64,000 nt of DNA from Euperipatoides rowelli (lineage: Eukaryota; Onychophora; Udeonychophora; Euonychophora; Peripatopsidae): NCBI GenBank assembly GCA_003024985.2, contig PXIH01S0000150.1; one strand, given 5' to 3'. The notes beneath the pieces were generated by a model. That model did no database searches, was not told the origin of the DNA, and saw only the letters and a list, made by a program, of their open reading frames with translations. Below are positions 8,563-17,770 of the stretch, piece after piece. Made by a program: the position numbers and the translations under genes. Position 1 is the stretch's first letter, and each line of letters opens with the position of its first letter.

Positions 8563-9945
8563 AAATTTTGTAATATGAGGAATAAATAAAATATTTGCTC
8601 GTCCTGTAGGCCCATTCCTATGTTTTGATATCAATACTTTAGTTTCAATTGGTTCAAGTTCCTCGCCTAATTCCTTTGACTCTTTTTGAATCTTTTCCCT
8701 ATGAAGCAACATTACAACATCTGCATCTTGTTCTAGAGCTCCAGACTCTCTTAAACTAGCAAGGTTAGGTTCTCTACCCTCAGTATCTCTTGTAAGCTGA
8801 GAAAGTGCTATTACCGGAATTTCAAGCTCTCTTGCAAGTTCCTTTAAAGATCTACTTATTGTTGCTACTTGCTCATGCCTTGGTAAGTTTTTCATATCAA
8901 AGGCAATTAGACTAATGTAGTCTATAAAGATAACATTCACACCATGATATTTCTTCATTTTTCTAGCTTCCGACATTAATTTAATAAGACTCATATTAGG
9001 GGTATCCTCTATATAAAAATCAGAATTATTAATCTCAGCTATCACTTCATTTAAAACTTTAATTTCAGAGCTATTTAAAATACCATTTTGAATTTTAAAA
9101 CTATTTATATTAGACATGAAAGACAATATTCTCTTCATTAAAGCATCTGCTGTCATTTCAAGTGAAAAAAAACCAACTTTACTTTTTCTACTACTATTAA
9201 AAGCAATATTAGCTGCTATACCTAATGCAAAAGCTGTCTTTCCAACACTTGGTCTTGCTCCTAAAATAATAAAATCACTATTTTTAAAACCATGTAATAA
9301 ACTATCTACTTTTTCAAAACCACTAATTATTCCTAAATCTAGTTCTCTATTTTTTAGACTTCTATCATATATTTCATCAAAAACTCTATTGGCAACAACC
9401 TTAGCAGGATAAAAATTTCTTCCTAAATAATCAATTTCAACAGATAAAATTTTCTTTTGTGCTTCTTGTACAACTTCTTCTATTTTTTTAGTAGGATCAT
9501 TTATTGAATCTACTATTGCCCTTGAGGTTACAAGAATGCTTCGTCTAATACTTTGTTCCTTTACAATCCTAGCATAAAGTCCTATAGTCTTATCTGTAGC
9601 TAAATACATAGAAAGAGTTTCTAAATATTCAGGTATACTCAACAAGTTTTGTGCATGTTCAGATAAATCTGGCTTAGCAGTACATTTTGATATCTCATTA
9701 AAAACAGTTACAGGATCAATATTATCGTTTCGACCAGCAAGATTTATCATAGCTTGAAATATTAAACCATTAGTATAATTATAAAAATCATGAGGTTTCA
9801 GATAAACAAGAGCTTTATCTAAAGCTTCTGAATTGTAAAATATACTCGAAATGACAGCCTTTTCTGCTCCTTCATTAAAAAGAAGTTTAGATTCTTTCAA
9901 AGGTAAGGCCAACCTATTGCTATGCTCCATTTTGTTGTTGAACAT
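8533..9945 (-). CDS. dnaB: Replicative DNA helicase DnaB
   Basis: 470 residues, the usual length of the hexameric 5'-3' helicase that opens the replication fork. The N-terminal primase-interacting helical domain spans about 20-165. The RecA-like motor has Walker [10 protein letters not shown] (229-237), Walker [11 protein letters not shown] (about 340-349) and the [21 protein letters not shown] motor segment. The start overlaps the end of rplI by 26 bases; a second ATG five codons in has no better ribosome site. It belongs to the rpsF-ssb-rpsR-rplI-dnaB operon, an arrangement common in bacteria. Confidence 0.97.
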   Translation of the reverse strand: MFNNKMEHSNRLALPLKESKLLFNEGAEKAVISSIFYNSEALDKALVYLKPHDFYNYTNGLIFQAMINLAGRNDNIDPVTVFNEISKCTAKPDLSEHAQNLLSIPEYLETLSMYLATDKTIGLYARIVKEQSIRRSILVTSRAIVDSINDPTKKIEEVVQEAQKKILSVEIDYLGRNFYPAKVVANRVFDEIYDRSLKNRELDLGIISGFEKVDSLLHGFKNSDFIILGARPSVGKTAFALGIAANIAFNSSRKSKVGFFSLEMTADALMKRILSFMSNINSFKIQNGILNSSEIKVLNEVIAEINNSDFYIEDTPNMSLIKLMSEARKMKKYHGVNVIFIDYISLIAFDMKNLPRHEQVATISRSLKELARELEIPVIALSQLTRDTEGREPNLASLRESGALEQDADVVMLLHREKIQKESKELGEELEPIETKVLISKHRNGPTGRANILFIPHITKFVNKDYKYSN

Positions 9946-10429
9946 CTTCTATTTTTTTTGAAGGCATTTCTTTTTTTTGTTTGAACTCTTCTTTGATTTC
10001 TACTTTGATTGTAGAGTTAATATCTTCATAAAGTTTAATAACTACCTCATAAAGCCCAATATTTTTTAATACATCCCCTGGTACATCTATTCTTTTTCTC
10101 TCTATACTAAACCCTAACTTTTTTAGCTCATCTGCAATATTTGCGTTATTTACACTATGAAATAATTTACCACTTTCATTTGATCTCATTAAAAAATCTA
10201 TCTTAATCTTATCTAACTGTATTTTTAATTCAATTGCTTCCTTGGTTTTATTATCTCTTTTTTTTTCTATTGTCCTTTTTTTTTGTCTAAAAATTTCAAT
10301 GTTATGTTCATCTGCAAAGACAGCAAAATTTTTAGGCAATAAATAATTCCTTGCAAATCCAGCTTTAACTTCACACACAGTTCCTTCACTACCAAGCTTA
10401 AATACATCTTCTTTTAAAATTATCTTCAT
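9920..10429 (-). CDS. rplI: 50S ribosomal protein L9
   Basis: 169 residues against about 150 in most bacteria; the extra is a Lys/Glu-rich tail after residue 150 ([17 protein letters not shown]). The N-terminal rRNA-binding domain is clear ([21 protein letters not shown], then [11 protein letters not shown]), followed by the long connecting helix and the second domain ([15 protein letters not shown]). It binds 23S rRNA near the L1 stalk base and restrains frameshifting. It sits 15 bases after rpsR and its end overlaps dnaB. Confidence 0.96.
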   Translation of the reverse strand: MKIILKEDVFKLGSEGTVCEVKAGFARNYLLPKNFAVFADEHNIEIFRQKKRTIEKKRDNKTKEAIELKIQLDKIKIDFLMRSNESGKLFHSVNNANIADELKKLGFSIERKRIDVPGDVLKNIGLYEVVIKLYEDINSTIKVEIKEEFKQKKEMPSKKIEDVQQQNGA

Positions 10430-10444
10430 TATACAATTCCTCCT

Positions 10445-10747
10445 CTATCCTTTAACAAAAGGAAGCAATGCCATATATCTTGCTTTTTTTATTTCCTTTG
10501 CCAAGCCTCTTTGATGCTTTGCACAACTCCCTATAATTCGCCTAGGAAGTATTTTGCCTTGTTCAGTTATAGATCTTCTTAGTAAATCAAATTCTTTAAA
10601 ATCTGGATATTTACCTGTATCACAAAACCTACAAAATTTCTTTTTAAAAAACCTAAAATTACTAGAGTTATTCCTCCTAAAACCTTCATTGTTACTAAAC
10701 TTTGAATCCTTAGTAAAACTTTTTTCTTTATTATACTTTTTATCCAC
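10445..10747 (-). CDS. rpsR: 30S ribosomal protein S18 (zinc-binding form)
   Basis: About 100 residues. I choose the GTG at 10747 because GGAG lies 6 bases upstream; the longer frame to 10759 would begin with TTG on that same GGAG. The S18 core is [21 protein letters not shown] with [25 protein letters not shown] and the later C-x2-H pair (SCAKH) form a zinc-type knuckle found in the C+ version of S18. The first 40 residues are a basic, disordered extension. It binds 16S rRNA next to S6, whose gene is upstream in the same operon. Confidence 0.93.
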   Translation of the reverse strand: MDKKYNKEKSFTKDSKFSNNEGFRRNNSSNFRFFKKKFCRFCDTGKYPDFKEFDLLRRSITEQGKILPRRIIGSCAKHQRGLAKEIKKARYMALLPFVKG

Positions 10748-10763
10748 TAAACACTCCAATCAT

Positions 10764-11198
10764 TTAAAATGGTATATCCTCATCAAAACTATCATTAAGA
10801 TCTACATCCTTAATGTGATCTCCCTCTTTAAGGTTAGAGTCATAATTTGTACGCTCTACCTTAACTGCTCCTTGTCCAAACATCTGTACATTATCAATCA
10901 AAACACTTACCTTACTTCTCTTATCACCTGTGTTTTTGTCTTGCCAACTATCATATTTCAAAGAACCACTAACACAAATAGACTTTCCTTTCTTAAGGTA
11001 CGCATTCAAACTCTCAGCTTTCTTAGAAAAAATAATACATTCAAAATATTGAGCAACATCTATCCACTCATTATTTTTCTTCATCCTCCTATTATTTGCT
11101 AAGGAGAATTTTAAGATTGCTATACCACTCTCTGTGTAAGTAAGCTCTGAATCTCTAGTTAATCTACCAGATAATACTAAAGTATTAATATCAGCCAT
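10764..11198 (-). CDS. ssb: Single-stranded DNA-binding protein
   Basis: 144 residues. The N-terminal OB-fold is complete (NTLVLSGRLTRDSELTY, then FSLANNRR, SKKAESLNAYLKKGKSICVSG, SLKYDSWQDKNTGDKRS). A short linker leads to the acidic tip DEDIPF, the motif that recruits replication and repair proteins. It coats single-stranded DNA at forks. Position between rpsF and rpsR matches the widespread rpsF-ssb-rpsR cluster. Confidence 0.96.
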   Translation of the reverse strand: MADINTLVLSGRLTRDSELTYTESGIAILKFSLANNRRMKKNNEWIDVAQYFECIIFSKKAESLNAYLKKGKSICVSGSLKYDSWQDKNTGDKRSKVSVLIDNVQMFGQGAVKVERTNYDSNLKEGDHIKDVDLNDSFDEDIPF

Positions 11199-11207
11199 TC
11201 TTATTCC

Positions 11208-11642
11208 TTAATTTATTTCTTTAAATTCATTTTTCTCTCTTATCTCTTTATAACTACTGCTAAGATCTTTAACATCTCTATCTCTATATTCTCCGTATAC
11301 TTCCTTTTCCTTAGCATCTTTGAATTTTCTGCTTCTAGGTTTTTTAATCTTTACTTTACGAACTCTTTTAATCATAATCATGTACCTAAGTAAATTCTTA
11401 ATAAACTTTAGAGAATTTTCAAATTCCTTTAAATTATCTACATCCAGTTCAAAATCTATTAATTCATATATTCCTCGGCCTTGTTTTTTGATAGGATATT
11501 CTAATATTCTATCACCCAAAGACTTTTCATTTATAATGTGTCCTTTGAATTCATTTAACCGATTTTTAACATCTTCAAAAGCAGATTTAAATTCAATTTC
11601 ATCGCTTTTGAATAAAAAAATAGCTTCATATTTTTTAACCAT
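11208..11642 (-). CDS. rpsF: 30S ribosomal protein S6
   Basis: 144 residues. The S6 ferredoxin-like fold is recognisable from KKYEAIFLFKSDE, the central GDRILEYPIKKQGRGIYELIDFEL and the FIKNLLRYMIMIKRV strand. The tail after residue 105 is a charged extension longer than in E. coli before processing. It partners with S18 on the 30S platform. A strong AAGGAGG site precedes the ATG, and a good promoter lies 66-95 bases upstream, so this is the first gene of the operon running to dnaB. Confidence 0.95.
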   Translation of the reverse strand: MVKKYEAIFLFKSDEIEFKSAFEDVKNRLNEFKGHIINEKSLGDRILEYPIKKQGRGIYELIDFELDVDNLKEFENSLKFIKNLLRYMIMIKRVRKVKIKKPRSRKFKDAKEKEVYGEYRDRDVKDLSSSYKEIREKNEFKEIN

Positions 11643-11707
11643 TTTACCTCCTTATGGTCTTTGTGTTGCAATTCCTATTTACAACAAAGGTAAGGTACTT
11701 CTTAAGT

Positions 11708-11736
11708 ATTATATTGAAACTTTACATATTTTACAA
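11708..11736 (-). promoter_or_regulatory. Sigma-70 promoter of the rpsF-ssb-rpsR-rplI-dnaB operon
   Basis: On the minus strand TTGTAA (11731-11736), a 17-base spacer, then a perfect TATAAT (11708-11713). It lies 66 bases before the rpsF ATG in the 119-base gap after ogt. Confidence 0.75.
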
Positions 11737-11761
11737 TTAATATTAGGGACAAAATAATTAA

Positions 11762-12289
11762 TTATCTTATCCCTGCTTCAACTTCTAATAAAAATTGCTT
11801 TAAAGCTAACCCACCAGGTAAACTGTAAGCTCCTAAATCTCCATTCTTACGAATAATACGATGACAAGGATACATAAGAGGGTATGCATTCTTTGCCATA
11901 CAAGTTCCTACAAAACGAGAATAACTTTTAGAAAATCCTGCTTTTAAAGCTAATTCTTGATAACTAAACTTGTTGCCTGGTTGAGTCATTGCAAGTGTAT
12001 TATAAATAATTTTCATATTTTTAGAATTAGATTGAAATAAAAACGATTCTATATCATTCAAAATAAAATTTAATTTCTTATATCTCCATCCTTCATAAGA
12101 ATTTGTAAAAGTAGTAATGATCTTATTAAAACCCCCTTCGCAAACCTTAGGAACAGAGGGCATTTTAAAATTTTCATGTAAAGGGTTAAAATTTAGAGTC
12201 CAATTATGAATTTTAATATTACAATTCCTTTCAATCTGAAAGTAAATAAAAAAAATAAGTTTTTCTAAGGGTAAACAAAGTTTGCTCAT
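11762..12289 (-). CDS. ogt: Methylated-DNA--protein-cysteine methyltransferase
   Basis: 175 residues. The active-site motif YPCHRIIR places the acceptor cysteine at C142. The helix-turn-helix part is upstream (FSYQELALKAGFSKSYSRFVGTCMAKNAYPLMYP), and the family ending GDLGAYSLPGGLALKQFLLE is present. It removes alkyl groups from O6-alkylguanine onto its own cysteine. The frame is intact, so it is probably active. It borders the decayed island that begins upstream of its start. I do not recall an ogt at this place in B. burgdorferi, so it may be specific to this lineage or lost there. Confidence 0.93.
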   Translation of the reverse strand: MSKLCLPLEKLIFFIYFQIERNCNIKIHNWTLNFNPLHENFKMPSVPKVCEGGFNKIITTFTNSYEGWRYKKLNFILNDIESFLFQSNSKNMKIIYNTLAMTQPGNKFSYQELALKAGFSKSYSRFVGTCMAKNAYPLMYPCHRIIRKNGDLGAYSLPGGLALKQFLLEVEAGIR

Positions 12290-12339
12290 ATTTTAATAAA
12301 CCTCTCATAAACATTTACTGCAAATAAAGTTTATCATAT

Positions 12340-12916
12340 TTGCAATATTTGGACTAAATCTAAAATTAACATAGAAAAGAAGATTTTATAATCCATAGAT
12401 AAATTAAGACATTTATTGTTAGATTTAGTCATATATATAAATGGCTTACCCTCCGGCTCCCAGAAGTAGTCCAATAAATTAAAGTCAGTTATTAAGGTGG
12501 AATATATCTATACTGCTACTTTGATGCTAAGAGTAACAAGTTTTCTCGTTTTAATGACATGATTATTACCAATCTTATTCCCCCCCATTTTCATAATAAT
12601 CTTTAAGCTTTCTGTCACAAAGAAGATTATTAAGCTTGTTTAGTGTGAGTTATATTTGTCCCCCATACTTATATCTATCTTCTCTCTTAACTTCTTTATA
12701 TTCACAAGTCTCATCTACTGTTAAATCTTCATAAAGAATTTTTTGAGAGGCATTATTAAAGGCACTGAAGTTGTCTTTTCTAAGTCCACTTCTTAAAACT
12801 TGAGCATTTAATTCTTTATTGATATTATTTGAGCTACTAACCAATAAGCATAACGAGAAAATAAAAAATTCAGGTATTGATCTCTTAGCTCCCCCCCCCT
12901 TACCTGTCTCGATCAT
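12340..12916 (-). pseudogene. Remnant of a plasmid-type surface lipoprotein gene
   Basis: Minus-strand frames starting near 12914 show a hydrophobic signal (IPEFFIFSLCLLVSSS) after a poly-G run that resembles a stretched ribosome site. They then read a coherent polar protein (VLRSGLRKDNFSAFNNA, EYKEVKREDRYKYGG) to a stop at 12650. Coding character resumes in shifted frames down to about 12340 (KLNNLLCDRKLKDYYE, LLDYFWEPEGKPFIYMTKS). The expected lipobox cysteine is unclear. Base composition is Borrelia-like. At least two frame breaks, one at the C7 run at 12590-12596. The family was not identified. Confidence 0.5.
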
Positions 12917-12919
12917 ATC

Positions 12920-13190
12920 ACATTAAAGCAAGGTCTATATTGGATATTTCAAGAGATTTAATAGCTTTATTAATTACTTTAACAAATCTTCCCCTCCCCC
13001 CTCCCCATTCTTTAACTTTATAGCCAAGTAATACTGATAACTCTCTGCACTATAGAACTTATCCTTTTTGATTTTAACAGCACTTTTTTCAAACTATTTT
13101 GCAATAACCTCGGTATCAATGAACACCTCCTCAATATAGTTTTGATACTTTCTTTCCTGCTCTAAATTCCCTGCTCTAAATTTTCTTATT
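12920..13190 (-). pseudogene. Remnant of a second small Borrelia-type gene
   Basis: Minus-strand coding traces with at least one in-frame stop and a frame break at the C4-T-C6-T-C4 tract near 12991-13006. Readable pieces include YIEEVFIDTEVIAK, KSAVKIKKDKFYSAESYQYY and, in a shifted frame, KAIKSLEISNIDLALM just before the next relic. A 13-base direct repeat (cctgctctaaatt) near 13156-13182 suggests slippage. The style recalls relapsing-fever plasmid lipoproteins, but I cannot name a family. Confidence 0.4.
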
Positions 13191-13289
13191 TTTAAATAGA
13201 ATTTTAGATGACATTATAAACATAACTATTTTGGATATGACTCTTAGTTTTTAAAGAAGTTTTAAAGAAATGGTTTAGAACCAGTCCCT

Positions 13290-13790
13290 TAAAAAGATAT
13301 ATATAACCTAATCTGTGTTCATTGGGCATGATAAGATCTATCACTGTACTAAGGACACATCTAAAGTTCTACAAGTGTCCTAACTGTAATAAGAAGTTTA
13401 ATATCTTTGTAAATACCTTCTTTGAGAATACTAAAATCCCTCTGGTTAAGTGATTTGCTGATATATACCTTCTACAAACTTCTTCTAAGGGTATATCTTT
13501 CACATGCAACTAACTAAGCAATTAGGAATTACTCAAAATCAGCATGGACAATGCTAACTAAGATTCGTAATAGTTTAGGAGATGATAACTTCTTCTTTAA
13601 TGGGGGGGGGGNGGGGGGGAGGGAATGACTCTGTTGAAATGGATGAAACTTATGTGGGTGGAAAATAGAAGAATAAGCATTAATCCAAGAGAACTAAGAA
13701 TACTCAAGGTAGATTTCTCAAAACTAAGATAGCTGTTTTAGGTATGATTAATATCTAAAGGGAAAAACAAGAAAAGTTAAAGAGTTTTCT
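13290..13790 (+). pseudogene. IS1595-family (ISXO2-like) transposase relic
   Basis: Across shifting plus frames the order of family motifs is intact. There is a zinc-ribbon CPNCNKKF near 13378, then ENTKIPLVKWFADIYLL, KGISF, LTKQLGITQNSAWTML (in a shifted frame), KIRNSLGDD, and the catalytic-core hallmark VEMDETYVGGK near 13632-13664. Stops and at least four frame breaks, one at a G tract with an N (13601-13619), make it dead. The C-terminal half of the DDE domain is not recognisable. I did not find terminal inverted repeats. Confidence 0.75.
13602..13619 (+). repeat. Poly-G tract (10 G, N, 7 G) in the transposase relic
   Basis: Very long G run for so AT-rich a genome, containing an ambiguous base at 13612, so its true length is not fixed. 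It interrupts the transposase frame just before the DETYVGG motif. Confidence 0.9.
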
Positions 13791-14040
13791 TCTCCTGATT
13801 TTTTTTCTTCTACCTTTTCAAAAAATTTTTCCATCAATATTTCTAGTTATGTTCCAATAGCTCTTCTTTCATATTTACAAGCAGATTTAAACTTCTCTAC
13901 CAAGACATCCCTAATTCTAAAGGAATAGTAATGTCTATCTTCTTTTTATTCTATGCCTTTAATAATAGTTTGTATATTTTTGAGTATCAAAGTATATTTT
14001 AGAATATTAATGTGTACTTTAAAACTAAAGGAGAGTGAAT

Positions 14041-14411
14041 ATGTTTTCATCTGACTCACAGAAGAAAACCCTAACGGACAAGATTAATAGATTTCAAAAA
14101 GAGATATTGGATCTGAAGTTTAAGGCTGAAAAGAAACAAGATGATTTAAGAACTGAAAAAGCAAAACTAGCTAAAGATTAATTAAAGAACTTGGAAAATA
14201 AGAAATATGAGTGATATAAAGGTTGAGTACAAGAGAAAAGTAGAATAGCAGCTTTCTTATGTTGTTTATTCCTTGGATTCTTGGAGGGATAAATAGATTT
14301 TATGTAAGTAAGATTGCAACAGATATTGTATGGTTGCTAACTTGGGAAGTCTTTGGAATAGAAGCTTTAATTGATTTTATTGTTATCCTCTCTGGAGGAT
14401 TCAGGGGGTGA
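14041..14411 (+). pseudogene. Coiled-coil plus TM2-domain membrane protein, frame-broken
   Basis: An ATG at 14041 behind AAGGAG opens a 46-residue charged coiled coil (KINRFQKEILDLKFKAEKKQ) ending at TAA 14179-14181. Coding continues in other frames. About 14240-14300 reads KSRIAAFLCCLFLGFL, then after a shift NRFYVSKIATDIVWLLTW and FGIEALIDFIVILSGGF to about 14411. These are the two helices and linking loop of a TM2 domain. The original was probably one inner-membrane protein with a cytoplasmic coiled coil. At least two frame breaks and one stop. The coiled-coil piece could still be translated alone. Confidence 0.65.
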
Positions 14412-14419
14412 TAAAGGTA

Positions 14420-14958
14420 GATGTTTAAAAATGGAAAGTAACAAAGAAGTCACTATAAAGATTTATGATCTAAATTGAGAAGCTACAGTTTTTCAATTTC
14501 CATTTATTATTTTATACAGGGAGAGAATACATTTCTATACCAACAAGTAAGCTAGGATAACGATAAAGATATTTCTACCGATATGTTTATAGATATGTTT
14601 AAATCTCAAGAGGATAATATCTTTGGTAGACTTTCCTTTAAAGAAAGTTTATTAGTTTCTCATAGAGTTGAAGAAGAATGTTTTGGTGGTGAAATAGTTA
14701 CAGATTCTAGATTCTATTTTAAAAGAACGACTAAAGCCCCCCCAAAAAGTTTATCACAATTTATCTAAATAGAGATAAACTGGTGTCTCTTTACCATTTA
14801 AAAAAAGAGAATCTTGATTCGACCATTACTCAAGCTAATGTGCTTATTTAAAAATGGCTAAGTGTGATTCCAAGACTGAAAATAGTAGGTAGAAACTCAA
14901 AGAACTTTTATAACCCAATACTTAATCAAAGCAATATTTGGAGAAGCGGAAGTATGAA
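14420..14958 (+). other. Decayed DNA with short coding traces, no intact gene
   Basis: The only open stretch is 14583-14768 on the plus strand (61 codons; readable part FGRLSFKESLLVSHRVEEE), ending near a C7 run at 14737-14743. It has no ribosome site and no recognised family; it may be the tail of a lost gene starting near 14510. 14770-14958 shows AT-rich fragments on the plus strand with many stops. Nothing else is seen. Confidence 0.4.
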
Positions 14959-14959
14959 C

Positions 14960-16131
14960 TCAATTACTTTCCATTTTCAAAGATCCCGAAAGTAACTCCT
15001 CCCGTCGTTTATGAAGGTTCATATGCCCTTTCTGGATTCCATATGAGGCAAGAAGCTAACAAGGCAGCAAAGTTCTGAGCTAATCCAATAGCAATGGCAA
15101 CTTCTGAGAGCTCCTCAGTCCCTTTAATTTTCATAAGCTGACGAGCTAATCGAGCCGTAGGATGAGCAACGGTGGCTCCTCCTACCGTTGCTAAGGAAAC
15201 GGGCATTTCAATTTCTCCTACCAGAGTGCCCCTCCTTCCCAGACGATAGGTGCTCAAAGCTTTAACCTGACCACTTCTTGCAGCAAAGCTATGAACTGCT
15301 GCTTCAAGAGCTCGTGTATCATTACCCGTGGCTAATGCCAAAGCTGTTACTCCATTCATGATACCTTTGTTATGCGTCACAGCACGTTTGGGATCTAATT
15401 GACCAAGCTCAGAAATAAGAAGAAGGCGATCAATCACATCTGTTTGATAACCCAATGTCAACAAGCGATTTAAAGGTAATCTAAAACTGGCTCTCTGGGG
15501 AACATGAGAAAGGTCATTAGACAAGATCTTAAGAATCACATTCCAATTTTTATCAACAAGCCATCGCCCCAGTCCCTCGAGAAGGGTATTCATAATATTA
15601 GCCCCCTGTGCATCACAAGGGTCAATCCAAACTTCCCATACCATAACACCCAACTCTGGAAGATATCTCAAATGAGAAGATCGATACCCCCACGAGCTTC
15701 CATGGAAGAGAGGGATCTGCTAATTTGTATTTCCCAATCAGACTGAGTCAATTTCCAAAATTTTCTGAAATCTTCGTCAATTGTCTTGATATAAATCTGA
15801 CCTGAAAGCTCAATCCGTTGACTTCTATTTGAATAGGATTCTCTTGAAAGATCTTAGCCATATAATTGAGTGCGGCTACCACAGAAGGTTCTTCCGTAGC
15901 AACAGGAACATTGTACATTCGACCATTTACAGGAAACGACCACGCTACTCCCAAGGGAACACTGAAATAACCCACAGCCGATTCAATCAATTTATCACAA
16001 AGATCAATATCCTGCAATAAGAGAATACTATTAAGCTCTTTAGAATTCATTTCAAGATTGTGACAAAGGTAAGAATGACGTTGGGTCCACGTTGAATTCT
16101 TAGTAGAAAAAGGAAGGTATTCTATCTCCAT
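14960..16131 (-). pseudogene. mvaA: Class II HMG-CoA reductase, frame-broken, foreign-looking
   Basis: Reads from ATG 16131 (GGGG ribosome site) as an HMG-CoA reductase of the bacterial class II type, the enzyme that in the mevalonate pathway converts HMG-CoA to mevalonate. Frame 15748-16131 holds FPVNGRMYNVPVATEEPS with the catalytic glutamate. The next 76 bases are coding in shifted frames (MEARGGIDLL). 15009-15671 holds DAQGANIMNTLLEG, the catalytic Lys motif HNKGIMNG, GND, and GLAQNFAALLAS. A last shift near 15041-15048 restores GIQKGHMNLHKRREELL with the catalytic His, ending at TGA 14960-14962. At least three frame breaks. About 390 codons against about 425 usual, so the C-terminus is short. 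GC is clearly higher than the neighbours. Confidence 0.88.
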
Positions 16132-16136
16132 AAAAT

Positions 16137-16500
16137 GGACCCCTGATGAAACAAGGAAGGAAGAATAAGACCTTCCCCTTGAGCTAGTTTATTTAACGGT
16201 TAAATTAACGCGATCGTTAACGGTAAAATTACCGAAACGCTTGATAATATGACACATTTCAAGCAACTGATACCACAAGAGGTTCTCTCTCGTCCATCTA
16301 CATCCTCCTTCTATAGGGTTATTCTCATAAAAGCCTAAGCATAACAAGACTTATTTGTACTAAAAAGACCCCCCCTTATACAAGAACTTTTGAAAAAACA
16401 AATGGGCTTTATGATTGTCCATTATACAATGATTTTCGGGAATTTGCTATCCTAAAAAAAGACTTTCATTATTAAATAAAATCTTCTAAGCTCCTTAATC
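16137..16500. other. Upstream region of the HMG-CoA reductase relic with a small broken frame
   Basis: On the minus strand a textbook AAGGAGG site precedes an ATG near 16296 that starts MDERE. A shift gives LLWYQLLEMCHIIKRFGNF and NDRVNLTVK, ending at a TAA near 16195. This looks like a small real protein of about 36-43 residues with one frame break; family unknown. A C7 run lies at 16369-16375. 16380-16500 shows nothing. Confidence 0.4.
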
Positions 16501-17013
16501 GATCTTTTGGCAAGAAAAGTACAACTTTGTCTTAATCTGACCACATTTCACAAAGCCGTTCAAGATCTCAACAGACCTTTTATGTTCTTATCTGTAGCTT
16601 TGCTTGAAAAGATTTTAGAAATGACTATTCCTCTTAATGAACTCTCCTCTATTAGTAGTCTCTCTAAGTTAGGGGCCATCTTTGCAAGAGGAAGCAAGAT
16701 TTTCTGTTTTAAACGATAGTTTAAAAGATTCTGTGAGTTCAAACGAAAGTTGGTTTACTAATGAATTCACTAACCTTTACTTAGACAAACGTATCTTAAA
16801 AGAGCTTTGAAAAAGTTATAAAGAATGAGTACTATGAACCTTAGATTTAAGTCACTGTTTTGGACACAGATTTATCAATCAACTCTCATCCTTTCTTTAA
16901 CGCTCTTATTTTTGGGAGAAGTATCCAATTTCTTCTTTTTACCCTACTTGATTCGTCTTGCTTTTGATTTACTGGAACTTATCTTTGATCCTCTGATAGC
17001 AGACAAGAACTAA
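16500..17013 (+). pseudogene. Unidentified frame-broken gene with a membrane segment
   Basis: Plus-strand traces run in at least three frames: 16507-16719 (VALLEKILEMTIPLNELSSI), then NDSLKDSVSSNESWFTNEF and NLYLDKRILKEL to about 16810, then 16825-17013 with a hydrophobic segment (STLILSLTLLFLGEVSNFFF). They may be one gene or two. No family recognised. Composition is intermediate between Borrelia and the HMG-CoA reductase relic. Confidence 0.35.
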
Positions 17014-17510
17014 AGATAAATCGTTTAATCTTTAAAAAATCTTCTTTGGTGGCTCCAGAATCTTTTAATGCTTTAAGAATCATTTGTGCCATTTCAATAG
17101 GATTGAAGTTCACGTGAAATCTTCATAAAAACTCCTGAAATATCGGCAATAGTTGGGCAATTCTCTTATGAGTAAAAACTCTTCACTACTTTTCAATATA
17201 TCATATCTATCAATGATTGTTTTTTAGATTCATCTCCACTAGCCTCTTGACACTGAAGGAAAATCCCCTACATTTTCTCCTTCTAGAATAAAGTTATTCG
17301 ATAAGAAGAGAGTCTACCCATATGTTCCAAGATTCTAGATCTGAAGCTATGGATTTTAGTTTAGGTATATTTCTAGAATCCAGTACATGAATAGTGTATC
17401 GATTAGCATTTTTACTCCATGTTAAATCATTCATAAGTTGTTTCCTGTTCAAATGTATATAAAAAGAATATTTAATTAACTTAAAGAACATTACCTCTTT
17501 TAAAGCTTAT
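17014..17510 (-). pseudogene. Unidentified minus-strand gene relic
   Basis: An open frame 17294-17491 begins usefully at an internal ATG (MNDLTWSKNANRYTIHVLDS, then IASDLESWNIWVDSLLIE). Downstream, shifted frames show NFNPIEMAQMILKALKDSGA and TKEDFLKIKRFIFSS near 17020-17110. The pieces look like real soluble protein, but stops and shifts separate them. No family is recognised. Confidence 0.35.
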
Positions 17511-17770
17511 TCTATTCACAACAATCATTTTCTATGCTTACTCAGTAAGATTGAAATTTCCCTATCCATCCTGAGCTTCCCTAAGTTCCAGCAACTTCCC
17601 TTGCCGTTAAGTTTAAGTATATTTGTCACAGTATTTTCTCCTGTTGTGTTTTTTCAATCTAGGTGCTTGAATAAATCAAGGTGTTCCTGTGAGTCTCAAA
17701 TCTAAGAAATCGACAATGAATAAAAAAAGAAAGAAAGCAGGAAGATACACTCCTGCGATCCCTTGCTTAT
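17511..17770. other. Non-coding or fully decayed DNA
   Basis: I see no gene. The GC content is above that of the Borrelia flanks (for example 17560-17620). It ends in the terminator hairpin listed at 17726-17745. Confidence 0.4.
17726..17745 (-). terminator. Rho-independent terminator of a lost minus-strand gene
   Basis: On the minus strand GCAGGA, an 8-base loop and TCCTGC are followed by TTTCTTTCTTTTTTT. It stands about 25 bases after the stop of the fragment at 17770-17880, which supports that fragment having once been a real gene end. Confidence 0.65.

Noticed and set aside
10554-11102. Plus-strand open frame opposite rpsR/ssb
   Set aside because: It is the shadow of two well-supported ribosomal/replication genes, with no ribosome site and no family features.
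15504-15746. Plus-strand open frame across the HMG-CoA reductase relic
   Set aside because: It lies opposite strong reductase motifs on the minus strand and has no features of its own.
16560-16742. Minus-strand open frame in the island
   Set aside because: The plus-strand reading gives more protein-like segments; this frame looks like its complement.
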